Below, piece by piece: positions 23,055 through 34,752 of a stretch of 64,000 bases of DNA. The notes below the pieces were generated by a model. The model saw only the letters and a program-made list of their open reading frames with translations, ran no database searches and was not told the DNA's origin. Numbering within the stretch: position 1 is the first letter of the stretch; each line of letters opens with the position of its first letter. The stretch is from Tachypleus tridentatus (taxonomy: Eukaryota > Arthropoda > Merostomata > Xiphosura > Limulidae), in NCBI RefSeq assembly GCF_004210375.1, contig NC_134830.1, positions 9,300,001 through 9,364,000 on the forward strand, read 5' to 3'. The translations under genes and the position numbers were made by a program.

Positions 23055-25108
23055 TGTGTTTATGTTGTCAATATGAGAACAGTATGATGTGAAGTGTTCT
23101 TCTGTTAACGATATGAGAACAGTATGATGTGAAGTGTTCTTCTGTTAACGATATGAGAACAGTATGATGTGAAGTGTTCTTCTGTTAACGATATGAGAAC
23201 AGTATGATCTGAAGTGTTCTTCTGTTAACGATATGAGAACAGTATGATGTGAAGTGTTCTTCTGTTAACGATATGAGAACAGTATGATGTGAAGTGTTCT
23301 TCTGTTAACGATATGAGAACAGTATGATGTGAAGTGTTCTTCTGTTAACGATATGAGAACAGTATGATGTGAAGTGTTCTTCTGTTAACGATATGAGAAC
23401 AGTATGATGTGAAGTGTTCTTCTGTTAACGATATGAGAACAGTATGATGTGAAGTGTTCTTCTGTTAACGATATGAGAACAGTATGATGTGAAGTGTTCT
23501 TCTGTTAACGATATGAGAACAGTATGATGTGAAGTGTTCTTCTGTTAACGATATGAAAACAGTATGATGTGAAGTGTTCTTCTGTTAACGATATGAAAAC
23601 AGTATGATGTGAAGTGTTCTTCTGTTAACGATATGAAAACAGTATGATGTGAAGTGTTCTTCTGTTAACGATATGAGAACAGTATGATGTGAAGTGTTCT
23701 TCTGTTAACGATATGAGAACAGTATGATGTGAAGTGTTCTTCTGTTAACGATATGAGAACAGTATGATCTGAAGTGTTCTTCTGTTAACGATATGAGAAC
23801 AGTATGATCTGAAGTGTTCTTCTGTTAACGATATGAGAACAGTATGATCTGAAGTGTTCTTCTGTTAACGATATGAGAACAGTATGATCTGAAGTGTTCT
23901 TCTGTTAACGATATGAGAACAGTATGATGTGAAGTGTTCTTCTGTTAACGATATGAGAACAGTATGATGTGAAGTGTTCTTCTGTTAACGATATGAGAAC
24001 AGTATGATGTGAAGTGTTCTTCTGTTAACGATATGAAAACAGTATGATGTGAAGTGTTCTTCTGTTAACGATATGAAAACAGTATGATGTGAAGTGTTCT
24101 TCTGTTAACGATATGAGAACAGTATGATGTGAAGTGTTCTTCTGTTAACGATATGAGAACAGTATGATCTGAAGTGTTCTTCTGTTAACGATATGAGAAC
24201 AGTATGATCTGAAGTGTTCTTCTGTTAACGATATGAGAACAGTATGATGTGAAGTGTTCTTCTGTTAACGATATGAGAACAGTATGATGTGAAGTGTTCT
24301 TCTGTTAACGATATGAGAACAGTATGATGTGAAGTGTTCTTCTGTTAACGATATGAAAACAGTATGATGTGAAGTGTTCTTCTGTTAACGATATGAAAAC
24401 AGTATGATGTGAAGTGTTCTTCTGTTAACGATATGAAAACAGTATGATGTGAAGTGTTCTTCTGTTAACGATATGAGAACAGTATGATCTGAAGTGTTCT
24501 TCTGTTAACGATATGAGAACAGTATGATCTGAAGTGTTCTTCTGTTAACGATATGAGAACAGTATGATGTGAAGTGTTCTTCTGTTAACGATATGAGAAC
24601 AGTATGATGTGAAGTGTTCTTCTGTTAACGATATGAGAACAGTATGATCTGAAGTGTTCTTCTGTTAACGATATGAGAACAGTATGATCTGAAGTGTTCT
24701 TCTGTTAACGATATGAGAACAGTATGATGTGAAGTGTTCTTCTGTTAACGATATGAGAACAGTATGATGTGAAGTGTTTTTCTGTTAACGATATGAGAAC
24801 AGTATGATGTGAAGTGTTCTTCTGTTAACGATATGAGAACAGTATGATGTGAAGTGTTCTTCTGTTAACGATATGAAAACAGTATGATGTGAAGTGTTCT
24901 TCTGTTTACGATATGAGAACAGTATGATGTGAAGTGTCTTCTGTTAACGATATGAGAACAGTATGATCTGAAGTGTTCTTCTGTTAACGATATGAGAACA
25001 GTATGATCTGAAGTGTGTTATTTTGTTAACAGTATGATCTGAAGTGTGTTATTTTGTTAACAGTATGATCTGAAGTGTTCTTCTGTTAACGATATGAGAA
25101 CAGTATCA
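23055..25108. repeat. 40-bp minisatellite, very uniform
   Basis: About 51 units of 'gaacagtatgatgtgaagtg' plus 'ttcttctgttaacgatatga'. For almost 1.9 kb the 40-bp phase is kept without a single indel; most units differ only at two sites (gagaac/gaaaac and gatgt/gatct). Decay and indels appear only after about 24930. Each unit has an inverted pair agaac/gttct and an HpaI-type gttaac. Confidence 0.97.
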
Positions 25109-25159
25109 TTTGAAATATAAAGGTTGTAATTTAAGATTATATGTTTGAGAACAAATCCA

Positions 25160-25255
25160 GATTGGACTATCCACTCTGTCCACTGCAGGAAATCGAACCT
25201 CGTATTTTATTAATGGAAGTCTGTAAACTTATAGCTATCGCACTGGGGGACCGTT
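25160..25255 (-). mobile_element. Family 2 SINE remnant
   Basis: 'ccactgcaggaaatcgaacc' then 'tatagctatcgcactggggg' on the - strand. Confidence 0.6.
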
Positions 25256-25546
25256 CCTTAATATAAGCGTCGGTTGTCTTGTGATTAAACAGTGCATACA
25301 GATAATGTTAAGAGGTGTAATTCGTACTATAAAGTGTTTACAAGCTACCCACTTAACTCACAAAGAATATGGAATTTCGAAACAACTGTTTGTGGTACAT
25401 TAGATGTGTTTCTGCACAGCGCTTCGTTTCTAACGGTGAAACATGTTTTACCGTTAGAGACGGTACGTTCTACAGAAATAAAATACTTATTATTACTCTA
25501 TACATGCTGTAGAATTTGAGGTAACAAGCCCAGTGGTTATTACTTA

Positions 25547-26538
25547 CATCCTTGTGCAAATTAATTGAAACAAATGGTCATTTTACAATATTTTCAACAT
25601 GGCGGCCGGTGTAGGCTCGGTGAATCCATGATTTCCTTTAATAGTCATTTTCTCACACATACGGCGTCATTAGCTGTGTTTTTTGCAGTACAGTGATCTA
25701 TTTTGGGATATATGATGAAATTTTGAGCAATATTACGTCATTTAAAATTGCGTTAGAAGGGCAAGGAGACCAGTCAAAAAACAACTTCTTACCAACTCAA
25801 TGAAGAAAAACGGTATCAATGGGGTCTGAAGTACAAGAACTGGATGCAAGAACAATGGAGGAAGGTGTTATTCAGTGACGAGACTCATTTCTTCGCAAAG
25901 GGTCAAAGAAGTCTGCATGTTCGCAGATCTTCAGGAGAGAAACTTTGAGAATCTCACATAAATCAGTTCGTAAAACATCCCTTGAAGAAAATATTTTGGG
26001 GTTTTTCAGCTACTATGGCGTCGGAGGCTTATACATCGTAGAAGGTATGATGCGAGGACCACAGTACATCGAAGATTTGCAGAGGCGAGTCGTTCCAGAA
26101 TTAAAAAGAGATTTCCAAACGGATTTAGTATTTTTCAGCAAGATCTGGCTCCATGCCACACATCGAAACTTGTGAAGAATTTTATGACTACAACACGAAT
26201 AAAGGTGCTGGACTGGCCTGGAAACTCTTCGGACCTAAATTCTTTTGAAAATCCTTGGGCGATTTGTAAAGAAAGACTTCGGTGAAAAAGACTGTACTAG
26301 GAAAAGATAAGCTAATTAAGGCCATAATTGAGGTGTGGTACCGCGATCCAGAAATTAGTAAAAATTGTAGTCAACTCGTGGACTCGATGCCAAAGCGGAT
26401 TAATGATCTTCTGAAAAATAAAGGCGGTCATATCATGTATTAATTTGTGAGTAATTTTTGGATTCTCAGAAATAAAACGCAAAAAAATTGAAAAAATTGT
26501 AATTTTCCGTCTTGTTTCAATTAATTTGCACAAGGGTG
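25547..26538 (+). mobile_element. Tc1-like transposon relic
   Basis: About 990 bp with inverted ends 'ccttgtgcaaattaattgaa' (left) and its complement at 26512-26536, both next to TA (25545-25546 and 26539-26540), the Tc1/mariner target. Coding remains on the + strand in shifting frames: WRKVLFSDETHF (first Asp), HVRRSSGEK, KKIFWGFFSYYGVGGLY, and near the end VLDWPGNSSDLNSFENPW (last acid). The second Asp region (near 26140, 'caagatctggctccatgcca') is frame-shifted. Inactive. Confidence 0.88.
25945..26175 (+). pseudogene. Tc1-like transposase fragment
   Basis: Open 76-codon piece of the transposase between the first and second catalytic Asp. It contains FWGFFSYYGVGGLYIVEGMM and RRVVPELKRDF. 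It is part of the 25547-26538 element and is broken by frameshifts at both ends. Confidence 0.75.
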
Positions 26539-26729
26539 TATTTCACAAACAACAATACCAAATTTCGTAAGTTTTCTAGTGAAGCTCTCAGAGCATAACC
26601 TCAGTTGACTTTGGTTTTAAATGCAGTATATATTGTTTCACCTTTTCACCTGAAAATTAGCTTTAAAGGAACATACCTCATCCTTCAGTTAGCAACAAAC
26701 AATTAGAAATGGAGATCTCTCACAGATAC

Positions 26730-26850
26730 GGCACCTGATGGCTGAACGATAAGTTTGTGGAGTAATAACGCTAAAAAATCAAGGTTTTGATACCTTCATT
26801 GAGTACAGCATGGTTAGCCCATTTTGTAATTCTATGCTTCTGTGCTAATA
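26730..26850 (+). mobile_element. Family 2 SINE
   Basis: Most complete copy of the second tRNA-derived family: head 'cctgatggctgaacgataag', B-box-like 'aaggttttgatacc', body 'agcatggttagcccattttg' and 'aattctatgcttctgtgc'. Confidence 0.65.
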
Positions 26851-26942
26851 TATATATAACTCCTGGAAATAGGAGGATTCGCTTTGTCTATATGAAGGTG
26901 TAAAGTTGTCTCAAACTGAGGGAGAATATTTCCTTTTATTGA

Positions 26943-29812
26943 GAAAGGTGTTTACACGTGTTACCTGAAGACCTTGGAGGGGGATTCAATACACATCATT
27001 TTACACGTGTTACCTGAATACCTTGGAGGGGGAATCAATACACATCATTTTACACGTGTTACCTGAAGACCTTGGAGGGGGATTCAATACACATCATTTT
27101 ACACGTGTTACCTGAAGACCTTGGAGGGGGAATCAATACACATCATTTTACACGTACTACCTGAATATCTTGGAGAGGGATTCAATACACATCATTTTAC
27201 ACGTGCTACCTGAACACCTTGAAGGGGGATTCAATACACATCATTTTACACGTGCTACCTGAACACCTTGGAGGGGGAATCAATACACATCATTTTACAC
27301 GTGCTACCTGAACACCTTGGAGGGGGAATCAATACACATCATTTTACACGTGTTACCTGAATACCTTGGAGGGGGATTCAATACATATCATTTTACACGT
27401 GTTACCTGAAGACCTTGGAGGGGGATTCAATACACATCATTTTACACGTGCTACCTGAATATCTTGGAGATGGATTCAATACACATCATTTTACACGTGC
27501 TACCTGAAGACCTTGAAGGGGGATTCAATACACATCATTTTACACGTGCTACCTGAACACCTTGGAGGGGGAATCAATACACATCATTTTACACGTGCTA
27601 CCTGAATATCTTCGAGAGGGATTCAATACACATCATTTTACACGTGCTACCTGAAGACCTTGAAGGGGGATTCAATACACATCATTTTACACGTGCTACC
27701 TGAACACCTTGGAGGGGGAATCAATACACATCATTTTACACGTGCTACCTGAATATCTTGGAGGGCGAATCAATACACATCATTTTACACGTGTTACCTG
27801 AAGATCTTGGAGGGGGATTCAATACACATCATTTTACACGTGCTACCTGAATACCTTAGAGGGGAATCAATACACATCATTTTACACGTGTTACCTGAAT
27901 ACCTTGGAGGGGGATTCAATACACATAATTTTACACGTGTTACCTGATTAGCTTGGAGGGAATCAATACACATCATTTTACGTGCTACCTGAATACCTTG
28001 GAGGGGATTCAATACACATCATTTTACACGTGCTACCTGAATACCTCGGAGGGGAATCAATACACATCATTTTACACGTGCTACCTGAATATCTTGGAGG
28101 GGGAATCAATACACATCATTTTACACGTGCTACCTGAATATCTTGGAGGGGAATCAATACACATCATTTTACACGTGCTACCTGAATATCTTGGAGGGAT
28201 TCAATACACATCATTTTACGTGCTACCTGAAGACCTTGAAGGGGATTCAATACACATCATTTTACACGTGCTACCTGAACAACTTGGAGGGGGAATCAAT
28301 ACACATCATTTTACACGTGTTACCTGAATACCTTGGAGGGGGAATCAATACACATCATTTTACACGTGTTACCTGAAGACCTTGGAGGGGATTCAATACA
28401 CATCATTTTACGTGCTACCTGAATATCTTGGAGATGGATTCAATACACATCATTTTACACGTGCTACCTGAAGACCTTGAAGGGGGATTCAATACACATC
28501 ATTTTACACGTGCTACCTGAACACATTGGAGGGGGATTCAATACACATCATTTTACACGTGCTACCTGAAGATCTTGAAGGGGGATTCAATACACATCAT
28601 TTTACACGTGCTACCTGAAAACCTAGGAGGGGGATCAATACACATCATTTACACGTATTACCTGAATACCTTGGAGGGGGAATCAATACACATCATTTTA
28701 CACGTGCTACCTGAAGACCTTGGAGGGGGATTCAATACACATCATTTTACGTGCTACCTGAATACCTTGAGGGGAATCAATACACATCATTTTACACGTG
28801 TTACCTGAATACCTTGGAGGGGATTCAATACACATCATTTTACACGTGTTACCTGAATACCTTGGAGGGATTCAATACACATCATTTTACACGTGCTACC
28901 TGAATACCTTGGGGGATTCAATACACATCATTTTACACGTGTTACCTGAATACCTCGGAGGGGGAATCAATACACATCATTTTACACGTGCTACCTGAAT
29001 ATCTTGGAGGGGGGAATCAATACACATCATTTTACACGTGCTACCTGAATATCTTGGAGGGCGAATCAATACACATCATTTTACACGTGCTACCTGAATA
29101 CCTTGGAGGGGGAATCAATACACATTATTTTACACGTGTTACCTGAATATCTTGGAGGGGGATTCAATACACATCATTTTACACGTGCTACCTGAATACC
29201 TTGGAGGGGGATTCAATATACATCATTTTACACGTGCCACCTGAATACCTTGGAAAGGGATTCAATACACATCATTTTACACGTGTTACCTGAATACCTT
29301 GGAGGGGGATTCAATATACATCATTTTACACGTTCCACCTGAATACCTTGGAAAGGGATTCAATACACATCATTTTACACGTGTTACCTGAATATCTTGG
29401 AGGGGGAATCAATACACATCATTTTACACGTGTTACCTGAATACTTTGGAGGAAGATTCAATACATATCATTTTACACGTGCTACCTGAATATCTTGGAG
29501 GGGGAATCAATACACATCATTTTACACGTGTTACCTGAATACCTTGGAGGGGGAATCAATACACATCATTTTACACGTGCTACCTGAATACCTTGGAGGG
29601 GGATTCAATACACATCATTTTACACCTGCTACTTGAATATCTTGGAGGGGGAATCAATACACATCTTTTTACACGTGCTACCTGAATACCTTGGAGGGGG
29701 AATCAATACACATCGTTTTACACGTGCTACCTGAATACCTTGGAGGGGGGATTCAATACAGATCATTTTACACGTGCTACTTGAATCTTGGAGGGGTGAA
29801 TCAATACATATC
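26943..29812. repeat. 49-bp minisatellite with CACGTG in most units
   Basis: About 58 units of 'cacgtgctacctgaatacct', 'tggagggggattcaatacac' and 'atcatttta', length 45-51 bp because of G-run and tacacg/tacg variants. Most units carry the palindrome CACGTG. Open frames on both strands run through parts of the array when units happen to keep phase; none is a gene. Confidence 0.97.
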
Positions 29813-29829
29813 AATTTTTTCACGCTTGG

Positions 29830-30271
29830 AACGCGTGCTAATGACAGCTGATGCATTGCGTATTTATAAGATGTATATTATTCTGTGTTTCTATCACTGA
29901 ACCTTGTCGATAAATCAGTTTACAGTTTTGATACCTCTTATGACAAGTGAATAAAGACATTGTTCGGAAACTCACGTGAACCGTTTCAGTCACTTTTCAA
30001 AATAATTCATATTAAAATATTTAAAATTCATTTTATTTATATGATTTTCAGTGCGATTGGGATGTAGTTCAAAGAACCAATTTGCTTCTAACTTCACACT
30101 TCTTTTCTCCCGTTTGACTGAAAATAATTTATTTATTATTTTCTTCTTAGTTTATGTCTTAAGTCAGAAGTATTAGTTAGCGTATTATTTTTCAGATAAA
30201 AATCGAAAGCAGTTTCCACTTTTGTCCTATTTTGTTTTTACTTCTCCCAACAGTTTTTAGCGATCATTCTG
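29830..30271. other. Non-coding stretch, no gene seen
   Basis: AT-rich, no array and no recognisable element. Confidence 0.6.
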
Positions 30272-30274
30272 AAC

Positions 30275-30362
30275 GCTACAAATCGGATTTCGATCCACGT
30301 GGTGGGCACAGCACAGATAGCCCATTGTTAAAGTTTATTATTAAGAAACATTTTAAGTAAGT
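30275..30362 (+). mobile_element. Family 2 SINE remnant
   Basis: 'cggatttcgatccacgtggt' then 'gggcacagcacagatagccc', a good match to the family 2 second half. Confidence 0.7.
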
Positions 30363-30382
30363 ATTCTAACGTTTGTAGAGTA

Positions 30383-30658
30383 GGCCCGGCATGGCCAAGC
30401 GCGTTAAAGCGTGCACTCCTAATCTGAGGGTCGGGGTTCGCATCCAGGTCGCGCCAAACATGCTCGCCCTTTCAGCCGTGGGGGCGTTACAAAGTGACGG
30501 CCATTCCCACTATTCGTTGATAAAAGAGTAGCCCAAGAGTTGGCGGTGGGTGGTGATGACTAGCTGCCTTCCCTCTAGTCTTACACTGCTACATTAGGGA
30601 CGGCTAGCACAGTTAGCCCTCGAGTAGCTTTGTGCGAGATTCCAAAACAAACAAACAA
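30383..30658 (+). mobile_element. SINE family 1, full length with target duplication
   Basis: Head 'ggcccggcatggccaagcgc', full body, tail 'ccaaaacaaacaaacaa'. Perfect 11-bp duplication 'tttgtagagta' at 30372-30382 and 30659-30669. Confidence 0.96.
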
Positions 30659-30957
30659 TTTGTAGAGTATGTGATATATAACATTTCTGAAAAAAAAAAA
30701 ACAGATTTGGTGAAAGAACCAACTAAGATTACTATATGTTGTTTTAATTATAATATATAAACTTAACGAAATAATAAGAGAAAGTCGAAGGTGGAGCTGG
30801 CTTTACGTTGAGAAGAATCTGACATGTCACTCGAGTACTTATTTTATCGACTTTACGCTTTTAGCGCCCCTATCGGATAATTTATTAATTTCTTTATATT
30901 GAAGTCCAGTCGGACTGTAGAATCGAGATCTTTTGAATCAGGAACTTAAATAAAAAC

Positions 30958-31143
30958 TGTGCGGCCTTGATCGTGGGCGTGTTATAAGAGTGGCAGTCAA
31001 ATCACACTGTTCGGTCTGAAAAGAGTAATCCAAGAGATAGCGGTTTGTGATTTTCGCCATCTGTCGTCCCTCTAGTTTATTACTTCAATATTAGGGACGG
31101 TTAACGCATATACATTGTACCTTCGAACACAAAAAAAAAACCC
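30958..31143 (+). mobile_element. SINE family 1, old headless copy
   Basis: Diverged body: 'atcgtgggcgtgttataaga', 'agtaatccaagagatagcgg', 'ccctctagtttattacttc', 'ttagggacggttaacgca', then an A-rich tail. Confidence 0.8.
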
Positions 31144-32109
31144 AAAACAAGTACACTCTGTACTCGATTTATGTACACGGAAATGGCTTTCGATTGACCT
31201 TCAGATTTACATACTGGTTTGCATAATTTATGAATTATATTTTTATTACTTCTGTGGTAAAATGTCAAGATTACGATTTTAGCAAAACTGACATTTTGTT
31301 TAGTTTATTCCATGATAATAAAGTAAAAATTATTATAAAAGTTTTGGTTAATTTTTACGCAATTTCAATATTTTTGTCTCTAGTGGCTAGATCATGAACT
31401 GATAATTAATTTCATTAAGAGTTATGAGCAGTTCTTTTTCTGTTTTATTGTTTCACACAGAATTCGCCAGAGAAGAACCATAGATGTGTTACCTATCGGT
31501 AAATTTTGAACAAAAGCTCACAGGCGCGAAAATGAAGGATTCCTGTATCAAAACAGAAAGTAAAAATCGAAATCTTTTGACAATATTCATATCGTCTTTA
31601 GGGTGTTTAATAAAGGCTTAGTGGGTTTGTGTTCTGAGACGAAGATTGCTATATTGATTTTTGCTGGAAAATACAATGGGAAAGTGAGATGGGGCAGTTT
31701 TTACGAAACACCTGACAGAACGACACCTGCAGCCACATTTCAGTAAAGTGCATTTGTTGTAATATAGAAGACATGTCAAGTACACTTAGTGTCTATATAT
31801 GTTGAATGTGTATCAAATCATTTTCATTTTCATCATTAGACGAAATCATTTTATGGTAATCTATATAATGTTTATCCAATTTCAACTTTAATAACATTTC
31901 TTGAAGGTTTAGAATGAGCTATTGAATATACTATCCATGATTTAACTTACTGTATATGACCTGTAGGATTCTAGTTATATTTATATATATACGCATACCA
32001 GGAGACAACTTTCTGTGTATGATCTATAGGAATCTACTTATATAGATTCACACACACCAAGAGTCAAACCTTCCTGTATATGATCTATAGGATTGTACTT
32101 ATATATAGT

Positions 32110-33692
32110 CATGTGAAAAAGTTAGGACACCCTATGAAAGCCTGTGTATTTTTGTAACATTTTTGGACATATAGATATTTAATCTCAATTTCGACAACAC
32201 TGAGAGATTATAGGAATACAACTAAACAATTAAAACTGAAGAAAAGACTTTTCAAGGTTTTCTGTAAATGTAATTCTACAAAAATGCATATTCTAACTGA
32301 GGAAAAAGTTAGGACATCCTACCCCCTAATAGCTAGTGTTACCCCCTTTGGCTGAAATAACTGCAGTGAGATGCTTCTTGTAGCCATTTACCAGTCTCTG
32401 ACATCGGTCTGAAGGAAGTTTGCCCCACTTCTCAATGCAGAATTCTCTCAGCTGTGAGATGATTGAGGGGTTTCTTGCATATACAGCCCATTTCAAGTCA
32501 CCCACAGCATCTCAATGGGATTAAGATCTGGGCTTTGACTCGGCCATTCCAGGGCTCTCCATTTCTTAGTTTTTAGCCAGTTCTTGGTGGATTTACTGGT
32601 ATGTTTTGGGTCATTGTCATGTTGGAGGGTCCAGTTCTGCTTCAGCTTTAATTTTCTTACAGATGGACTCACATGATCCTAAAGCACCCTCTGATACACA
32701 GTAGAATTCATGATGGATTCTATGATTGTGAGCTGTCCAGGCCCTGCTGCAGCAAGGCAGCCCCAAGCCATGACACTTCCACCTCCATGCTTCACAGTTG
32801 GTATGAGGTTCTTTTCCTGGAATCTATATTTGGTTTACGCCAAACATGTCCTCTGTTCTGGTGTTCAAATAATTCAATTTTGGACTCATCTTTCCAAAGA
32901 ACATTATTTCAGAAGTCCTGGTCTTTGTCTACATTCTCTCTGGCAAACTTCAGTCTGGCCTTGATGTTTCTGTTAGAGAGCAAGGTTTTCCTCTTGCACA
33001 CCTTCCATCCAAGTTAAACTTGTGCAGTCTTTTCTGATTGTAGAGGCATGCACTTTCACATCAACAGTAGCCAGAGCCTGCTGTAGGTCCCGTGATGACA
33101 TGTTAGGGTGTTTGGAGACCTCTTTTAGCATCTTGCAGTCTGCTCTCGGTGTGAACTTGCTTGGACGACCAGACCTGGGCATGTTGGCAGTTGTTTTGAA
33201 AGCCCTCCACTTGTTGACTATTTTCCGCACAGTGGAATGGCTGATATCAAAATCTTTTGAGATCTTTTTAAATCCCTTACCAGACTCATAAGCTGCTACA
33301 ATTTTCTTTATGAAGGCCTCAAACAGCCCTTTTGCTATCACAATGGTGCTCACTCTCACTTCAACAGTCAAGAGCACACTAAACTAAATGTCTGAGGTTT
33401 AAATAGTGCAAGCCTCATTCAGAATGCTGAGTAACAATCTTCTAATCATGTGCACCTGGTGTGATACACCTGTGTGTGAGTTGAGCCGTTTTAAGTGGGA
33501 ATAAATGTGGGGGTGTCCTAACTTTTTCCTCAGTTGGAATATGCATTTTTGTAGAATTACATTTACAGAAGAACTTGAAAAGTCTTTTCTTCAGTTTTAA
33601 TTGTTTAGTTATATTCCTATAATCTCTCGGTATTGTTAAAATTGAGATTAAATATCTATATATCCAAAGATGTTACAAAAATACACAGGCTG
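32110..33692 (-). mobile_element. Tc1-like transposon with IR/DR ends, decayed
   Basis: About 1.58 kb with long inverted ends of nearly 190 bp. 'gaaaaagttaggacacccta' occurs at the outer left end (32115) and again, slightly changed, at the inner left (32302) and inner right end (33510-33530, complement). This is the paired direct-repeat layout known from Sleeping Beauty-type elements. The outer right copy is missing: the right end stops about 30 bases short. The transposase runs on the - strand. Confidence 0.92.
32312..33377 (-). pseudogene. Tc1-like transposase, DD34E type, frame-broken
   Basis: The first 134 residues (33377 down to 32973) are open and hold the paired helix-turn-helix DNA-binding part: KKISKDFDISHSTVRKIVNK, then the linker PRSGRPSKFTP, then a second HTH. 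After that the frame shifts several times. Readable catalytic parts: KDESKIELFE (first Asp), [18 protein letters not shown] (second Asp) and [15 protein letters not shown] (Glu). All three acids are present, but frameshifts and a stop just after the Glu block rule out an active enzyme. Confidence 0.88.
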
Positions 33693-33904
33693 TGTATATA
33701 TATACCAGGAGTCAACTTACTGTATATGATCTATAGGACTCTACTTGTGTATATATACACCAAGAGTCAACTTACTGTATATGATCTATTGGACTCTACT
33801 TGTATATATATATACACCAAGAGTCAAATTACTGTATATGATCTATAGGACTCTACTTGTATATATATACACCAAGAGTCAACTTATTGTGTATATTATA
33901 CAAG

Positions 33905-34345
33905 ATTTATTTCATTGTTTGTCATTTTGGATTCAGTTTAATATTTGTGTTATGCCGTATTGTGCACCACATGTGTATCTTATGGTTGCATTATAAACAG
34001 TATACTTGATGTATGTTTAATATCTGGTTTTGACTCATATATTCGAATACCTTAGTATATACTGTCAGCTAACCCGGAGAATATTATTAGTACAAGAAAA
34101 TGTATCGTGTCCAAAATTAACATAAAATTGTGTAAGTACAGGTTTTACACGTTTCTCTATAATAGATGGCAGTAGTTACCTTAAAATTGACTTTTAACGT
34201 GGGGATATAAGTTGGGTTTGAGGCTTAAAAGACTTTCTTCATGTTTCCATTAAATTAACTTATATAAAACAGAGATAGTTTGTTGTACGTATAGAAATAC
34301 ATTACAAATAATGAAAAGGTCTGAAGTTAATCCTTATTGTTCTTC
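33905..34345. promoter_or_regulatory. Region upstream of the first recognised peptidase exon
   Basis: No array and no coding sequence. A 3' splice site candidate (pyrimidine tract 'ttattgttcttcag') ends at 34347, which suggests that the promoter and a 5' untranslated exon lie further upstream rather than here. I cannot point to a TATA box or initiator with confidence. Confidence 0.3.
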
Positions 34346-34530
34346 AGATACAAAGCTCTGACGAAGAGTATTTGAAATTAAAATCATTCATTTAGTTTGT
34401 TATTTATTTCATATCCAGAAAGAATCAAGAATTACTTTGCGTTGGTGACCATAAAGACATTGGAAGATAAAACGCTGTTTTAAAATAAGTGACTCCGTCA
34501 ACAGTAATTTTTAACACCTCACGGCAACAT

Positions 34531-34752
34531 ATGGAGTCTTCCAATCATTCGTCTCCACCACAATCCGATGACGAGCTCTTAGCGAATGGAAGTATTGGCC
34601 AAACACTGAGAAGATCCTCGTCCAATAAGCTGGTGGATCAGCGGCAAGAAACAGTTGTTACAGCCAATAAGCCCTTGCAGAACAGAGAAGGATCTCAGAA
34701 GTTGAACATTATCGAAAATCCAGCAAATTTAGAAGATGCGGAAAGACACTGA
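34531..34752 (+). CDS. Upstream ORF or frame-broken N-terminal tail of the M13 peptidase
   Basis: A 73-residue hydrophilic, Ser/Asn/Gln-rich reading frame starts at ATG 34531 (in-frame TAA just upstream at 34486-34488) and stops with TGA at 34750-34752. The next ATG, two bases after this stop and in another frame, begins the membrane-anchor exon. Sequence shows no splice site between them. The composition (acidic and Ser-rich stretches, no hydrophobic segment) would suit a cytoplasmic tail of a type II enzyme, so a single-base indel in the assembly or the genome is possible. Alternatively it is an upstream ORF that controls translation of the anchor ORF. A plausible 3' splice site (pyrimidine tract then cag) ends at 34347, so the exon may begin at 34348. 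Confidence 0.5.
   Translation: MESSNHSSPPQSDDELLANGSIGQTLRRSSSNKLVDQRQETVVTANKPLQNREGSQKLNIIENPANLEDAERH

Larger units (their letters stand above)
31947..33900. repeat. About 57-bp minisatellite split by a Tc1-like element
   Basis: Units with 'agtcaacttactgtatatga' and 'tctataggactctacttgta' lie at 31947-32108 (three) and 33691-33900 (four). They are separated by the transposon at 32110-33692, which entered a tatata stretch of the unit. The right-hand units are more alike than the left-hand ones. Confidence 0.9.

Noticed and set aside
23055..25108. CRISPR array
   Set aside because: Units follow each other directly with no unique spacers, and the genome is eukaryotic; this is a tandem minisatellite.
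32673..33291. + strand ORFs over 100 residues at 32.7-33.3 kb
   Set aside because: Antisense shadows of the Tc1-like transposase, whose - strand translation matches the family.
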